64,000 nt of DNA from Bacteroidales bacterium UBA1715 (lineage in GTDB: Bacteria > Bacteroidota > Bacteroidia > Bacteroidales > UBA1715). The notes beneath the pieces were generated by a model. It searched no databases and was not told the DNA's origin. It saw only the letters and a program-made list of their open reading frames with translations. The stretch covers positions 234,268-298,267 of the forward strand of contig DCIX01000036.1 of NCBI GenBank assembly GCA_002317135.1, in the 5' to 3' direction. Below, one piece after another: positions 36,657 through 46,200 of the stretch (position 1 is its first letter; each line of letters starts with the position of its first letter). The position numbers were made by a program, and so were the translations under genes.

Positions 36657-37135
36657 TATTTTCTTAGCATTGAAAGTGAAACTGATTGTAGTCCGCCAAG
36701 TCCGCAGTTGGCATTTGTGCAGCGCATTGCTTGCTCAAATGAAAATGTATAGCGACCGGTTTGCGGAAAACGCACGTTCGATTTATATTGGAACTCATTT
36801 GCATAGCCACTCCAACCACGACCCAACCATTCGCCATCCGGAGTTGCAAGAATAAATTCTATTGTATCGCTCATATATTCGTTCGACGGGAATACAATAT
36901 CCGTAAACAAATACAAATTGGAATATGGATATTCATCGTTATTTACGATAGAAAAAGCAATATCATAAACCTGAGTTGTATCTGTTACATCAACAGAAAA
37001 ACGAACAATAGAATCCTTTAACCAAGTATTATCAGCAAATTCAACCGTATCCTCGAATACTTGTTTTGAGTTACAGGCACAAGTACACAACAACAAAACA
37101 AATCCTATAAAACTAAACAGTTTTGTTTTCATCAT
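36656..37135 (-). CDS. gldH: Gliding-motility lipoprotein GldH
   Basis: From ATG 37135 (or 37132) the product is about 159 residues, with a lipoprotein signal ending LLLCTCAC-NS. The GldH domain follows: FEDTVEFADNTWLKDSIVRF, SNLYLFTDIVFP and GRGWSGYANEFQYKSNVRFP. GldH belongs to the gliding/T9SS-associated set but is also conserved in non-motile Bacteroidales. The frame is open 94 codons further upstream inside ricT, but that part is a shadow of its Asn/Gln-rich tail. It overlaps the ricT end by about 20 bp. Confidence 0.9.
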   Translation of the reverse strand: MMKTKLFSFIGFVLLLCTCACNSKQVFEDTVEFADNTWLKDSIVRFSVDVTDTTQVYDIAFSIVNNDEYPYSNLYLFTDIVFPSNEYMSDTIEFILATPDGEWLGRGWSGYANEFQYKSNVRFPQTGRYTFSFEQAMRCTNANCGLGGLQSVSLSMLRK

Positions 37136-38471
37136 TTCTTGGCTTTTGCTGATTTTGTTGATGGTTTCCGCCATTTTGTCTATTATGATTTTTATGACGG
37201 TTATTTCTATGATGGTTTTGTTGACCACCTTGTTGGTTATTATTCTGTTTTTGTTGATTTTCTGCAGGTTGCTGACCTTCTTGTTCCTGTTTTTTAGGAG
37301 CATTTTGTTGGTTATTTTGGCCTGCGTTGTTTCCGTTTGAATGTTTTTTCTTCTTCTTTTTCTTATCGAAGCGAGTAAGACTATCTTGTCCAATAACATT
37401 CTCGTAATCAGGAACATATTCTCTTTCTACCTCAACAATATCACCTTGTAAGGTTTCTGGTTTTATTCCCTTACGGTTCAACTCAATGATTTCCTTTACT
37501 CTATCTACCGACAATTCAACAAAAGTTGGAACATCGTCTTTTTTGTAGAAATAGGTCATAATGCGTTTATACACATCGGTTTTCGTATGATGTGCACGAC
37601 CTTCCTTAAATTCAAGTGCCACATTTGTTTCTGGAAAATCCTTACGGGCATCCATATAACTAGCAAGTTCGAAATTCAAGCAACATTTCAACTTACCACA
37701 TTGACCAGCCATCTTCTGAGGATTCAACGAAACTTCCTGATAACGAGCAGCATTCGTCGACACAGAAACAAAATTTGAGATGAACGACGAGCAACACAAA
37801 TCTCGGCCACACAAACCAATACCGCCAATTCTACCTGCCTCTTGTCGAACACCAATTTGACGCATTTCGATTCTTACCTTGAATTCCTCAGCAAAAACCT
37901 TAATCAATTCACGGAAGTCAACACGTTCATCTGCAATATAATAGAAGATTGCTTTTGTTTTATCGCCTTGATATTCAACATCGCCAATCTTCATATTTAA
38001 TTTTAAATCTTTAGCAATTTGTCGAGAACGAATCATTGTTTTATGTTCCAATGACTTAGCCTCTTTCCATTTTTCAATGTCTGCCTCTTTTGCCTTACGA
38101 TAGATTTTTGGAAAAGATTCAGGCACTTTCTTGCCAAAAACTTTACGAATTTGTAGGTTCACCAACTCTCCCAACAACGAAACAGTACCAACATCGTAAC
38201 CCGATGCAGTTTCCACAGCCACAATATCACCAACTTCCAAAGCAAGCCCTAAGTCATTCACATAAAAATCCTTACGAGTATTCTTAAAACGAACCTCAAC
38301 CAATTTTTGTGAATTTTCAGGCAACTCAACATTCGACATCCAGTCGTAGCAATACAATTTTGCACTACCACTCCGTTGCGCCGATTTCTTTATTTGTTGC
38401 GCATATTGTTCTGTATTTGAAGGCGAAACACCTTCTTTTTTATCGTTATTTGAAATAGTATTCTGATCCAT
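37113..38471 (-). CDS. ricT: RicT/PSP1-family protein with a disordered Asn/Gln-rich tail
   Basis: The 452-residue product carries the PSP1/RicT core: VEVRFKNTRKDFYVND, then the cysteine motifs GLCGRDLCCSSF and GQCGKLKCCLNFE, which in Bacillus bind Fe-S clusters with RicA and RicF. Residues about 365-452 are a low-complexity tail rich in Lys, Asn, Gln and His. In Bacillus the Ric complex works with RNase Y. Its role in Bacteroidota is not established. It lies between holB and gldH, a conserved order in this phylum. Confidence 0.9.
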   Translation of the reverse strand: MDQNTISNNDKKEGVSPSNTEQYAQQIKKSAQRSGSAKLYCYDWMSNVELPENSQKLVEVRFKNTRKDFYVNDLGLALEVGDIVAVETASGYDVGTVSLLGELVNLQIRKVFGKKVPESFPKIYRKAKEADIEKWKEAKSLEHKTMIRSRQIAKDLKLNMKIGDVEYQGDKTKAIFYYIADERVDFRELIKVFAEEFKVRIEMRQIGVRQEAGRIGGIGLCGRDLCCSSFISNFVSVSTNAARYQEVSLNPQKMAGQCGKLKCCLNFELASYMDARKDFPETNVALEFKEGRAHHTKTDVYKRIMTYFYKKDDVPTFVELSVDRVKEIIELNRKGIKPETLQGDIVEVEREYVPDYENVIGQDSLTRFDKKKKKKKHSNGNNAGQNNQQNAPKKQEQEGQQPAENQQKQNNNQQGGQQNHHRNNRHKNHNRQNGGNHQQNQQKPRNDENKTV

Positions 38472-38492
38472 CGTAATTAAAAGCCTACAAAA

Positions 38493-39641
38493 TTAGGAAA
38501 TTCCTTTCTGTAACAAGACAATAATTTTCAAAAACATATCGAAAAATATAATATTCGCATTACCATTGCGAGAAATCTGATAATACGCTGTATTAAATTC
38601 TTTCGTAAAACCAGACACATTTTTCTCATTTATAAACTTATGGAATTTCTCTGCGAACTCGCGTTCTTGATTATCCATATATGAAATGTCCTGCACATAG
38701 TTTTGAATGAAATTCTCACGAACCTCGCGAAGACAAAACTGCAAAAATGATTTTTGCTTTTCCCGACCAAGGTCAACAATATCGGCAAGCATTTGGTTCA
38801 TTTTTACCACATCTTTCTGATAACCCAAACGCATCATTTGCTTGAATAGTTCAAGATATTGTTCCGGAGAATCGTCTGATTTTGCCATAGAGAAAGCACG
38901 AATATAGTTGCCATTCGCATTCTTTACCAACGATTGCAAAGCGTCGCCTTCAAGCATAAAATCTACGCTAATTCTTTGTGAAAGACTCTCGTCATCGATT
39001 TTTGGAACAGCTATCCGTTGCGTTCTCGATATGATTGTCGGCAACATAAAACGAGTATCTTCCGCAATCAATAAAAATAATGTACGTGGATTTGGTTCTT
39101 CCAAAATCTTCAAGATTTTGTTGGCACAGGTTTCATTCATTTTCTCCGCCATCCAAATCACCATCACCTTATATTTAGCACTAAAATTACTATACGAAAG
39201 TTTGCGTATGATACCCTTTACCTTTCCACTCTCGTCGCCTGCCGCCTCTGATTCATAAATCAAAGGCTGCTTGCCTGTCATTCCTATGTATTCCATCCAC
39301 CACTCCAAACTGATATAGGGATTTTCGGCAAACAACTGACGCCACTCTGGCAGATAATCATCGCAACTAATTTTCGAACCGTCCTTTACAATAGGAAACA
39401 CAAAATGTAAATCGGGATGTTGTAGTTTTGCAAAAGCCTTACACGACGGACATTCCCCACAGGAATCCGTTTCCGTAGGATGCTCACAGTTAAGATATTG
39501 CGCGTATGCCAAAGCCAACGGCAACTTTCCAGAGCCTTCGGGTCCAGTAAACATATATGCATGAGCAACACGATTCAATGTCACCGTTTCACGCAATTCC
39601 TTTTTTATCTTTTCTTGACCTATAACTTCACTAAACAACAT
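38493..39641 (-). CDS. holB: DNA polymerase III subunit delta'
   Basis: This 382-residue clamp-loader ATPase-fold protein begins MLFSEVIGQEKIKKELRETV. It has the P-loop-like FTGPEGSGKLPLALAYAQYL, a zinc module (CEHPTETDSCGECPSC) and the sensor segment LLIAEDTRFMLPTIISRTQR. It is the delta' partner that loads the sliding clamp. The gene heads the ricT-gldH-trmB series and follows an outer-membrane protein gene by 7 bp. Confidence 0.93.
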   Translation of the reverse strand: MLFSEVIGQEKIKKELRETVTLNRVAHAYMFTGPEGSGKLPLALAYAQYLNCEHPTETDSCGECPSCKAFAKLQHPDLHFVFPIVKDGSKISCDDYLPEWRQLFAENPYISLEWWMEYIGMTGKQPLIYESEAAGDESGKVKGIIRKLSYSNFSAKYKVMVIWMAEKMNETCANKILKILEEPNPRTLFLLIAEDTRFMLPTIISRTQRIAVPKIDDESLSQRISVDFMLEGDALQSLVKNANGNYIRAFSMAKSDDSPEQYLELFKQMMRLGYQKDVVKMNQMLADIVDLGREKQKSFLQFCLREVRENFIQNYVQDISYMDNQEREFAEKFHKFINEKNVSGFTKEFNTAYYQISRNGNANIIFFDMFLKIIVLLQKGIS

Positions 39642-39648
39642 AACTCAA

Positions 39649-40131
39649 CTAAAATTTATATCGAACACCAACACGATACATCGGATTCGTACGAGTTGAC
39701 CACGCTTCGTCATATAACACATCATATAACACTAATGCGTATGCTTCCGTTTTTTCTGTAATGCTCGTAAAACCACCTATACCCAATGGCAACGCCTGAA
39801 CAGTTGCATTTCTCGCTTCCGAGAAAGAGATATTGGCAATTTCATATTCAGCGTGAACAAAGATATTAAAATCAAATTGATATTGGGCAAAAATTCTTCC
39901 ACCATACTTTTTTGACCAATAGTCCGAAGTCAGATGAGAAGTGTATAAGAAAAATGGCGAACAACCTACCGTAAAATGTTGCCACCAAGTATACGAACCT
40001 TCTGGTGCAATTTCTATCGTCATATAATTATTTGTAATTCCAGCACCGCAAGTGCCACCCAAATTAAATTGCGAGAACGCAGGTTCAAAAATGAACAGAG
40101 TAAGTATGATAAATATCAGTTTTTTCAGCAT
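39649..40131 (-). CDS. Putative small outer-membrane beta-barrel protein
   Basis: The product is 160 residues with a signal peptide (FIILTLFIFEPAFSQ). Alternating hydrophobic and polar strands follow, rich in Tyr, Phe and Gly (FVHAEYEIANISFSEARN). The C terminus is MYRVGVRYKF, ending in the phenylalanine typical of outer-membrane barrels. Eight strands would fit the size. No named family is recognised. It lies 7 bp upstream of holB on the same strand. Confidence 0.75.
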   Translation of the reverse strand: MLKKLIFIILTLFIFEPAFSQFNLGGTCGAGITNNYMTIEIAPEGSYTWWQHFTVGCSPFFLYTSHLTSDYWSKKYGGRIFAQYQFDFNIFVHAEYEIANISFSEARNATVQALPLGIGGFTSITEKTEAYALVLYDVLYDEAWSTRTNPMYRVGVRYKF

Positions 40132-40138
40132 AAATAAG

Positions 40139-40146
40139 TATCTTTG
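40139..40146 (+). promoter_or_regulatory. -7 box (TATCTTTG) of the pseudokinase gene
   Basis: An exact TAnnTTTG match 40 bp upstream of ATG 40187, only 8 bp from the divergent outer-membrane protein start. Confidence 0.5.
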
Positions 40147-40186
40147 TGCAACACGATAAAAGTATACATTTTTTTTGAATCAGCGA

Positions 40187-41188
40187 ATGCAAAAAAGACT
40201 TGTTGGTAAAAACAATTCATATTTATTCGACTTTGTTCTTCCCGAAGAAGACGAGCGAAAAGACAATGACACCGGATTGGTATTTCGTGGCGTATGTGAA
40301 CAAACGAACACAACCGTTGTAATTCGCTACATCAGCGACACGAAACTTATTCAAAGTCAACAACATATACAAGTTATTCAAAATATTCTTTTTTGTCTCA
40401 ACAAAACGCATCAAGGCATTGTACAAACATACGATTGCTGTATGGATGAAGAAGGAATCTATTTTGTTCGTGAACAATTGTTGGGTATAGACTTACATTC
40501 TGTTATTTTCAGCGGTGACTATCCGCATTTGCGTGAACCAGCGTTCATACTTCGAGTAGGAGAAAAAATATGTGACATACTGTCTGCACTTCACGCCAAC
40601 AAGATTGTGCATCGTCGGATTCAACCAAGCACAATCTTTCTTGTAGCCAACGAATTAGGACAAATCGACATTGACAATCCAACTGTTAAGATTCTTAACT
40701 TTGAATACGCACAAGTTAACGGGCAAAGCATACTCAATTTTGCCTCCATACCATACGCAATGTACTATTCCGCTCCGGAAATGGTGCTGCAATGCGGGTT
40801 GTTAGTAAACGAATCGTGCGACATATATAGTACCGGTATCACATTATATGAAGCGTTCGCCAGAGAACATGCTTTTGTCTGCGACAAAGACGACAAGAAT
40901 CTGATTCTCAACATGCAAATATCTTTTCCACTCAAAAAAAGTCATAGAACAAGCAAAGAAACATTTGCATTACTACAAAAAGCAACGGTAAAACATATAT
41001 TCAGCACTCCTCCAATGCGTTACAAGCAGGACGCGCGACTAAAATTCTTATATAACGCCCAAGCACAAAGATTTAAATCGGCAGAAGAAATGCGTAATGC
41101 AATTCAGGTTTTAATTGAAAACGTGCAAAATCAAAAAAGTTCTTTGGAAAGATTCAAGGAATATTTTCAAAAGTTAATTAATCATTGA
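40187..41188 (+). CDS. Protein-kinase-like protein, apparently catalytically dead (pseudokinase)
   Basis: The 333-residue product has the layout of a Hanks-type kinase: a glycine-loop region, a beta-3 strand, an alpha-C region, the catalytic-loop HRR sequence followed by IQPSTIFLV, ILNFEYA at the DFG position, and YSAPEM (APE motif, residues 195-200). All three key residues are changed: the beta-3 Lys is Arg47 (VVIRYI), the HRD Asp is Arg144, and the DFG Asp is Asn171. Phosphotransfer is therefore unlikely. There is no transmembrane helix or sensor domain, so it is probably cytoplasmic. ATG 40187 is chosen over TTG 40175. Confidence 0.75.
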   Translation: MQKRLVGKNNSYLFDFVLPEEDERKDNDTGLVFRGVCEQTNTTVVIRYISDTKLIQSQQHIQVIQNILFCLNKTHQGIVQTYDCCMDEEGIYFVREQLLGIDLHSVIFSGDYPHLREPAFILRVGEKICDILSALHANKIVHRRIQPSTIFLVANELGQIDIDNPTVKILNFEYAQVNGQSILNFASIPYAMYYSAPEMVLQCGLLVNESCDIYSTGITLYEAFAREHAFVCDKDDKNLILNMQISFPLKKSHRTSKETFALLQKATVKHIFSTPPMRYKQDARLKFLYNAQAQRFKSAEEMRNAIQVLIENVQNQKSSLERFKEYFQKLINH

Positions 41189-41243
41189 CCATTACATTTT
41201 AAATAATTGTCAATCGGCAATTATCAATTGTCAATTAATTTAC

Positions 41244-41251
41244 TATCTTTG
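41244..41251 (+). promoter_or_regulatory. -7 box (TATCTTTG) of pgk
   Basis: A TAnnTTTG match 40 bp before the pgk ATG. Two copies of AATTGTCAAT lie just upstream at 41205-41240 and could be part of the promoter or an operator. Confidence 0.55.
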
Positions 41252-41291
41252 GGCATTAAAAAAAGTAAGTTTAACATAAACATTATTAATA

Positions 41292-42563
41292 ATGCAAACT
41301 ATTGACAACTACAAATTTGCTGGTAAAAAAGCAATCGTTCGCGTGGATTTCAACGTTCCACTAGAAAACGGTAAAGTAAAAGACGACACTCGTATTATGG
41401 GTGCTCTTCCAACATTAAAGAAAGTTTTGGCTGACGGCGGTTCATTAATCATCATGAGCCACATGGGTAAACCAAAAGGCCAAGTTGTTGCTAAATATTC
41501 TCTAAGCCAAATCGTTGACGCTGTTGCTGAACGTCTTGGTGCTCCTGTAAAATTCGTAAACGACTGCCAAAAAGCTCAAGCAGAAGCTGCAGCTTTGAAA
41601 CCAGGAGAAGTTCTATTATTGGAAAACCTTCGTTTCTACGGTGAAGAAGAAGGTAAACCAGTAGGTATTGAAAAAGAAGATCCTGCATACGAAGCAGCTA
41701 AGAAAGAAATGAAAGCAAAACAAAAAGATTTCTCTAAAGTTTTGGCTTCATACGCTGACTGCTACATCAACGATGCATTCGGTACTGCTCACCGTAAACA
41801 CGCTTCTACTGCAGTAATCGCTGACTACTTCAACGAAGACAGCAAAATGTTAGGTTACTTGATGGAAAAAGAAGTAAAAGCTGTTGACAACGTATTGAAC
41901 AACATCAACCGTCCATTCGTTGCTATCATGGGTGGTTCAAAAGTATCAACTAAAATTGGTATCATCGAAAACTTGATGACTAAAGTTGACAAATTGATCC
42001 TTTGCGGTGGTATGACTTACACATTCGCAAAAGCAAACGGTGGTAAAGTTGGTTCTTCAATCTGCGAAGAAGATAAACTTGATCTTGCCCTTAACATCCA
42101 AGAATTGGCAAAGAAAAACAACGTAGAATTAGTTCTTGGTACTGATTCAGTTGTAACAAACGCATTCGACTTCGACACTATGTCTCTTAAAGCTGGTGCT
42201 CAAGTAAAAGTTTGTGCTTCAGGTGCTATCGAAGATGGTTTCGAAGGTTTGGATGCTGGACCAGAAAGCCAAAAGAAATTTGCTGACGCAATCAAAGGTG
42301 CAAAAACTATCCTTTGGAACGGTCCTGCAGGTGTATTCGAATGTGATGATTTCACAGCTGGTTCAAAAGCTATCGCTAATGCAATTGCTGCTGCAACAAA
42401 AGAAGGCGCTTTCTCTCTAATCGGTGGTGGTGACTCTGTTGCATGTATCAACAAATTCGGTTTAGCTGACCAAGTATCATACATCTCAACTGGTGGTGGT
42501 GCTTTACTTGAAGCAATCGAAGGAAAAGTTCTTCCAGGTGTTGCTGCTATCAAAGGCGAATAA
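41292..42563 (+). CDS. pgk: Phosphoglycerate kinase
   Basis: This 423-residue glycolytic enzyme transfers phosphate from 1,3-bisphosphoglycerate to ADP. The N domain has RVDFNVPLENGKVKDDTRI, the substrate-binding SHMGKPKG and ENLRFYGEEEG. The hinge and C domain have MGGSKVSTKIGIIENL, the nucleotide loop LWNGPAGVFECDDF and GGGDSVACINKFG. Codon use is strongly biased towards C/T-ending codons like other highly expressed genes. It has its own promoter and terminator. Confidence 0.97.
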   Translation: MQTIDNYKFAGKKAIVRVDFNVPLENGKVKDDTRIMGALPTLKKVLADGGSLIIMSHMGKPKGQVVAKYSLSQIVDAVAERLGAPVKFVNDCQKAQAEAAALKPGEVLLLENLRFYGEEEGKPVGIEKEDPAYEAAKKEMKAKQKDFSKVLASYADCYINDAFGTAHRKHASTAVIADYFNEDSKMLGYLMEKEVKAVDNVLNNINRPFVAIMGGSKVSTKIGIIENLMTKVDKLILCGGMTYTFAKANGGKVGSSICEEDKLDLALNIQELAKKNNVELVLGTDSVVTNAFDFDTMSLKAGAQVKVCASGAIEDGFEGLDAGPESQKKFADAIKGAKTILWNGPAGVFECDDFTAGSKAIANAIAAATKEGAFSLIGGGDSVACINKFGLADQVSYISTGGGALLEAIEGKVLPGVAAIKGE

Positions 42564-42586
42564 TAATAGATAAACTATTATACACG

Positions 42587-42620
42587 AAAGACTTCTCATA
42601 TTATGGGAAGTCTTTTTTTT
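42587..42620 (+). terminator. Rho-independent terminator of pgk
   Basis: The AAAGACTTC/GAAGTCTTT stem, extendable through CATA/TATG with one T-G wobble, is followed by eight Ts. Confidence 0.85.
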
Positions 42621-42828
42621 GAAACAACATTATGGTTGATGATTTTGTATATTCCAAAGATAAAGTACTTGGAAAACACCTAAAAATGACCGCATTAATT
42701 GTATTAAAAAGAACTTTAAAATATTCTTCGTTATTTTTTGATTGAATCAAGAAAATTTTCGTTTTTTTTACAAAATTGCTTATTTTTAATAAAGCTATCA
42801 ATATTTAATGTAAATATAAATTTCACTT

Positions 42829-43266
42829 ATGTATTTAAAGTTATTTCTATCTTCTTTTATGTTGTTTTTCTGTTTTATTGAAACCAGCGCTCAAGTTTCA
42901 TATAATTATGATGATAACGGAAATAGAACATCCAAGGTAATTATTTTGAATACATTGAAAAGTGATGAACTTATTAATCCTGTAAATGAAGTTGAAACGG
43001 CATCTATTTTTGATGATATAATAGATGATGTTTCCATAAAAATTTACCCGAACCCAACCAAAGGTCTATTACGTATAGACATAACTAATAGTTATGACAT
43101 AGATGGTTCTATAGAAATTGTAAATAGTACAGGAAAAACTATTAGCAAAACTACTACTATATCAGAAACAAATTCAATGGACATATCGAAACACCCCAAT
43201 GGAGTTTATATGATGAGGATAAAAATCAATGGGGAAACAAGTGTTTGGAAAATAATTAAAGAATAA
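42829..43266 (+). CDS. Small T9SS-sorted protein with one Rhs-type YD motif
   Basis: The product is 145 residues. A signal peptide (FLSSFMLFFCFIETSAQ) is followed at once by VSYNYDDNGNRTSK, a single Rhs/YD-repeat motif. After a 40-residue linker comes a complete T9SS type A sorting domain (VSIKIYPNPTKGLLRIDI, ending GVYMMRIKINGETSVWKIIK). The CTD directs translocation through the type IX system and attachment to the cell surface. It lies 9 bp upstream of the giant Rhs gene and probably belongs to the same operon. The Rhs protein itself has no CTD, so this small protein may help present or secrete it (inference). Confidence 0.85.
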   Translation: MYLKLFLSSFMLFFCFIETSAQVSYNYDDNGNRTSKVIILNTLKSDELINPVNEVETASIFDDIIDDVSIKIYPNPTKGLLRIDITNSYDIDGSIEIVNSTGKTISKTTTISETNSMDISKHPNGVYMMRIKINGETSVWKIIKE

Positions 43267-43275
43267 ACTTCGAAA

Positions 43276-46200
43276 ATGAAATTCAAGAATTACTTTTCAA
43301 TATTGTTCCTGTTACTATATAATGTTACTTGCTACTCTCAATATGAAGTGGGAGAATTTAGTGGAGAATCTAATGTAAACGAAATGGGGGCTGCTACATA
43401 TTCGCTCCCTTTTGATATTCCATCGGGAATAAACGGGTTGCAACCGTCGTTGGGTATTGTGTATAATAGTCAGAGCGGAAACGGTATCGCAGGCATGGGG
43501 ACATCATTATTAGGACTGTCTGTAATATCAAGGACACCAAAAGATATCTTTCATGACGGAACGGCAAAGGGAATTTCCTATTCAACAACAGATGCCTACA
43601 CAAAAAACGGAGCTAGGCTACTTTTAAAGTCTGGAAGCGAAGGAATGTCTGGATCCGTATATTGTACCGAAGGTATGCCCTACAACAATATTACATTGAT
43701 GGGTAGCGGACAATCCCAGTATTTTATTGCAGAACAAGCAGACGGAAGTAAGGCTTATTACGGCACAAATACAATATTCCCTATTACGGACGAACCGACA
43801 GCATGGTATCTAGACAAAGTTGTAGATGTATATGGAAACACTATAACATATAATTATACAAGACATGGTAGCTGCGTATATATTTCAACTATTGTTTATG
43901 GAACAAACGAGACCACTGCAACAAATTTTTCTGCAACCATTTCTTTCGAATACGAAGGACGTATTGATACAATAAAATCTGCCCATAGAGGTATTACATG
44001 TAACTTATCCCGCAGATTAAAAACAGTTACAATCCAAACAACCCAAGGAACAAGTTCGACAACTTGGTACAAGTATAAATTTTCATATATGTACCTTGAT
44101 TCCTTCTCTCGTCTGGACAAAATAACAAAGTCTTACGAAAATTCTGATTTACCTCCTATAACTTTTACTTGGAGTAAGTTAACTGGCTTTTCTTTGGGAA
44201 GAACAGGATTGCAGAACTTTGGAACACTTGTCGCATATAATGGAACTACTAACATTGACATAACAGGCACCGATAAAGTGAACCAATATTTCTTTACTGG
44301 AAATTTTCTGGCAAATGAAAAGGAAGATATTGTTTTGGCAACTTTCTACAACAATTACACCTATTTAAACGTATATGAATACCAAAGCAATGGGACATTT
44401 AGATTACGGGCAAACAACGACATAGCAGCCGACTCCATTGATTTTAGGCAATTAGGGAATTATGTTGGTGATTTGGACGGGGACGGATATAGTGAAATTA
44501 TAATGCCCTGTACTTCTACAGATTCATTTAAAATCTATGCAAGCACTGATATAAGATGGCAAAATGCATCGGGAAACGCCGTCTATCCTGCTGGTTCAAA
44601 TTACTCCCGACCGCTCACTAAGGTATTCTCTGAAAAGATAACTAGCTTTAGTCCTTGTACCCCAATACACACCCTTGGCGATTTTTATAACTGCGGAAGG
44701 TCCCAAATTATATATGTAGAGACACAACTAAACCCTTCCATGAGATACACATGTAAACTGCTTATGAAAAATACAGACGGAACCCAAAGTGTTTCGTCCT
44801 TTAACATGTATGTGCCTAATGCTCCAAGACGTTTAATTGCATCCGATTTTAACGGTGATGGTCTGCAAGACTTATTGGTTCTGCAGAGAACAGGTTATCA
44901 AATCTATATAAATCAAGGTTCTGCTGCTGGTACGATGCCATTTGTTGAAACGGCAAAAGTGTACGGTGGAGACTTATGTGAGGTTCAAAATGTTCTAACG
45001 GGAGATTTTAATGGGGATGGTATGTTGGATTTCCTTACAGAAGCCGAACACGATGACAATTGGTACTTCTATTTTGGTAACGGCAATGGAACATTTACAA
45101 AAAAATTAGCTTGTTCGCTTCCAAACTGTACGGACAAAAGCTATACGGAAAGAGATAACAACAAATTACAATGCTATGTGACAGATTTTGACAATGACGG
45201 CAAACAAGACGTTATAATGACAAAGGCATTTTACGAAAAGAAGACGCAATTGTTCCCGAAAAAAGAATGGGGGGAATATAAAGAAACCTATACTTATTGG
45301 ATGAAATCAACGGGATATTCCTTAATACAGCAAAAAAGAACCACAACATCCAATGTAAATGATGCTTTGCCCGCACATTTTGTTGCCGGTGACTTTGACG
45401 GAGATGGATTCATAGAGTATATTAAATACGGAGGTGATATTTTAAATGCCACTACAACAACTTCAAACTGGAACTTTTATAAAAACTCCACTTTAACGCC
45501 CGCCTCAAATAAAATCACAAAGATTTCCACTCCCAACCACGGAACAGAAACCATATTCTCGTATGCATCATTAGCAGACGGAAATGTTTACACAAAGGGG
45601 GCGAATAGCCAATACCCACTTCTCGATGTCACACTTCCCATACATGTTGTAAAACGAACAACTTTAAAGGCGGGAGGTTGGACAAACACAAAAGACTATA
45701 CATATTCCGGACTTCGAATACATCTACAAGGGCGTGGATTGTTAGGTTTTACAACCACATCTGTATATGACCAGAACTCAGATACAAGAATAACAAACAC
45801 TATTACTTCTTTGGATACGGATTTTTATATTCCCACAGGTATATGTTCCTCCACACAAACAGCGGAAACCACAAGCTCTTGCCTTACAACAATAAGCGTA
45901 AACAGACGTAATTCGAACAACTATTTTGCCTACCCATCATCTATTGTAAACACAGACATTTACAATAATACAACGACAACACTGAATACCTACAACACTA
46001 TGTACGGGTATCAAACACAACAGCAAACAAACTACGGCTCCACGAATATGTACAAACGAACTTCATTTTCCTCATACAATAGGGTTGGCGGAGTATATAA
46101 GCCTCAAGTTGTCACAGAAGTGCAAAAACACAAGGATGCAACAAACGAATATATGGTTCGTACTGAATATAGTTATAATACAACGAAGGGGTATATTCAA

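Noticed and set aside
36656..37417. Long form of GldH (253 residues)
   Set aside because: The first 94 codons are an out-of-frame shadow of the RicT low-complexity tail. The lipoprotein signal starts at 37135.
41205..41240. AATTGTCAAT repeats before pgk as a CRISPR-like or mobile repeat
   Set aside because: There are only two short A+T-rich copies with no spacer pattern. They are noted only as a possible promoter element.
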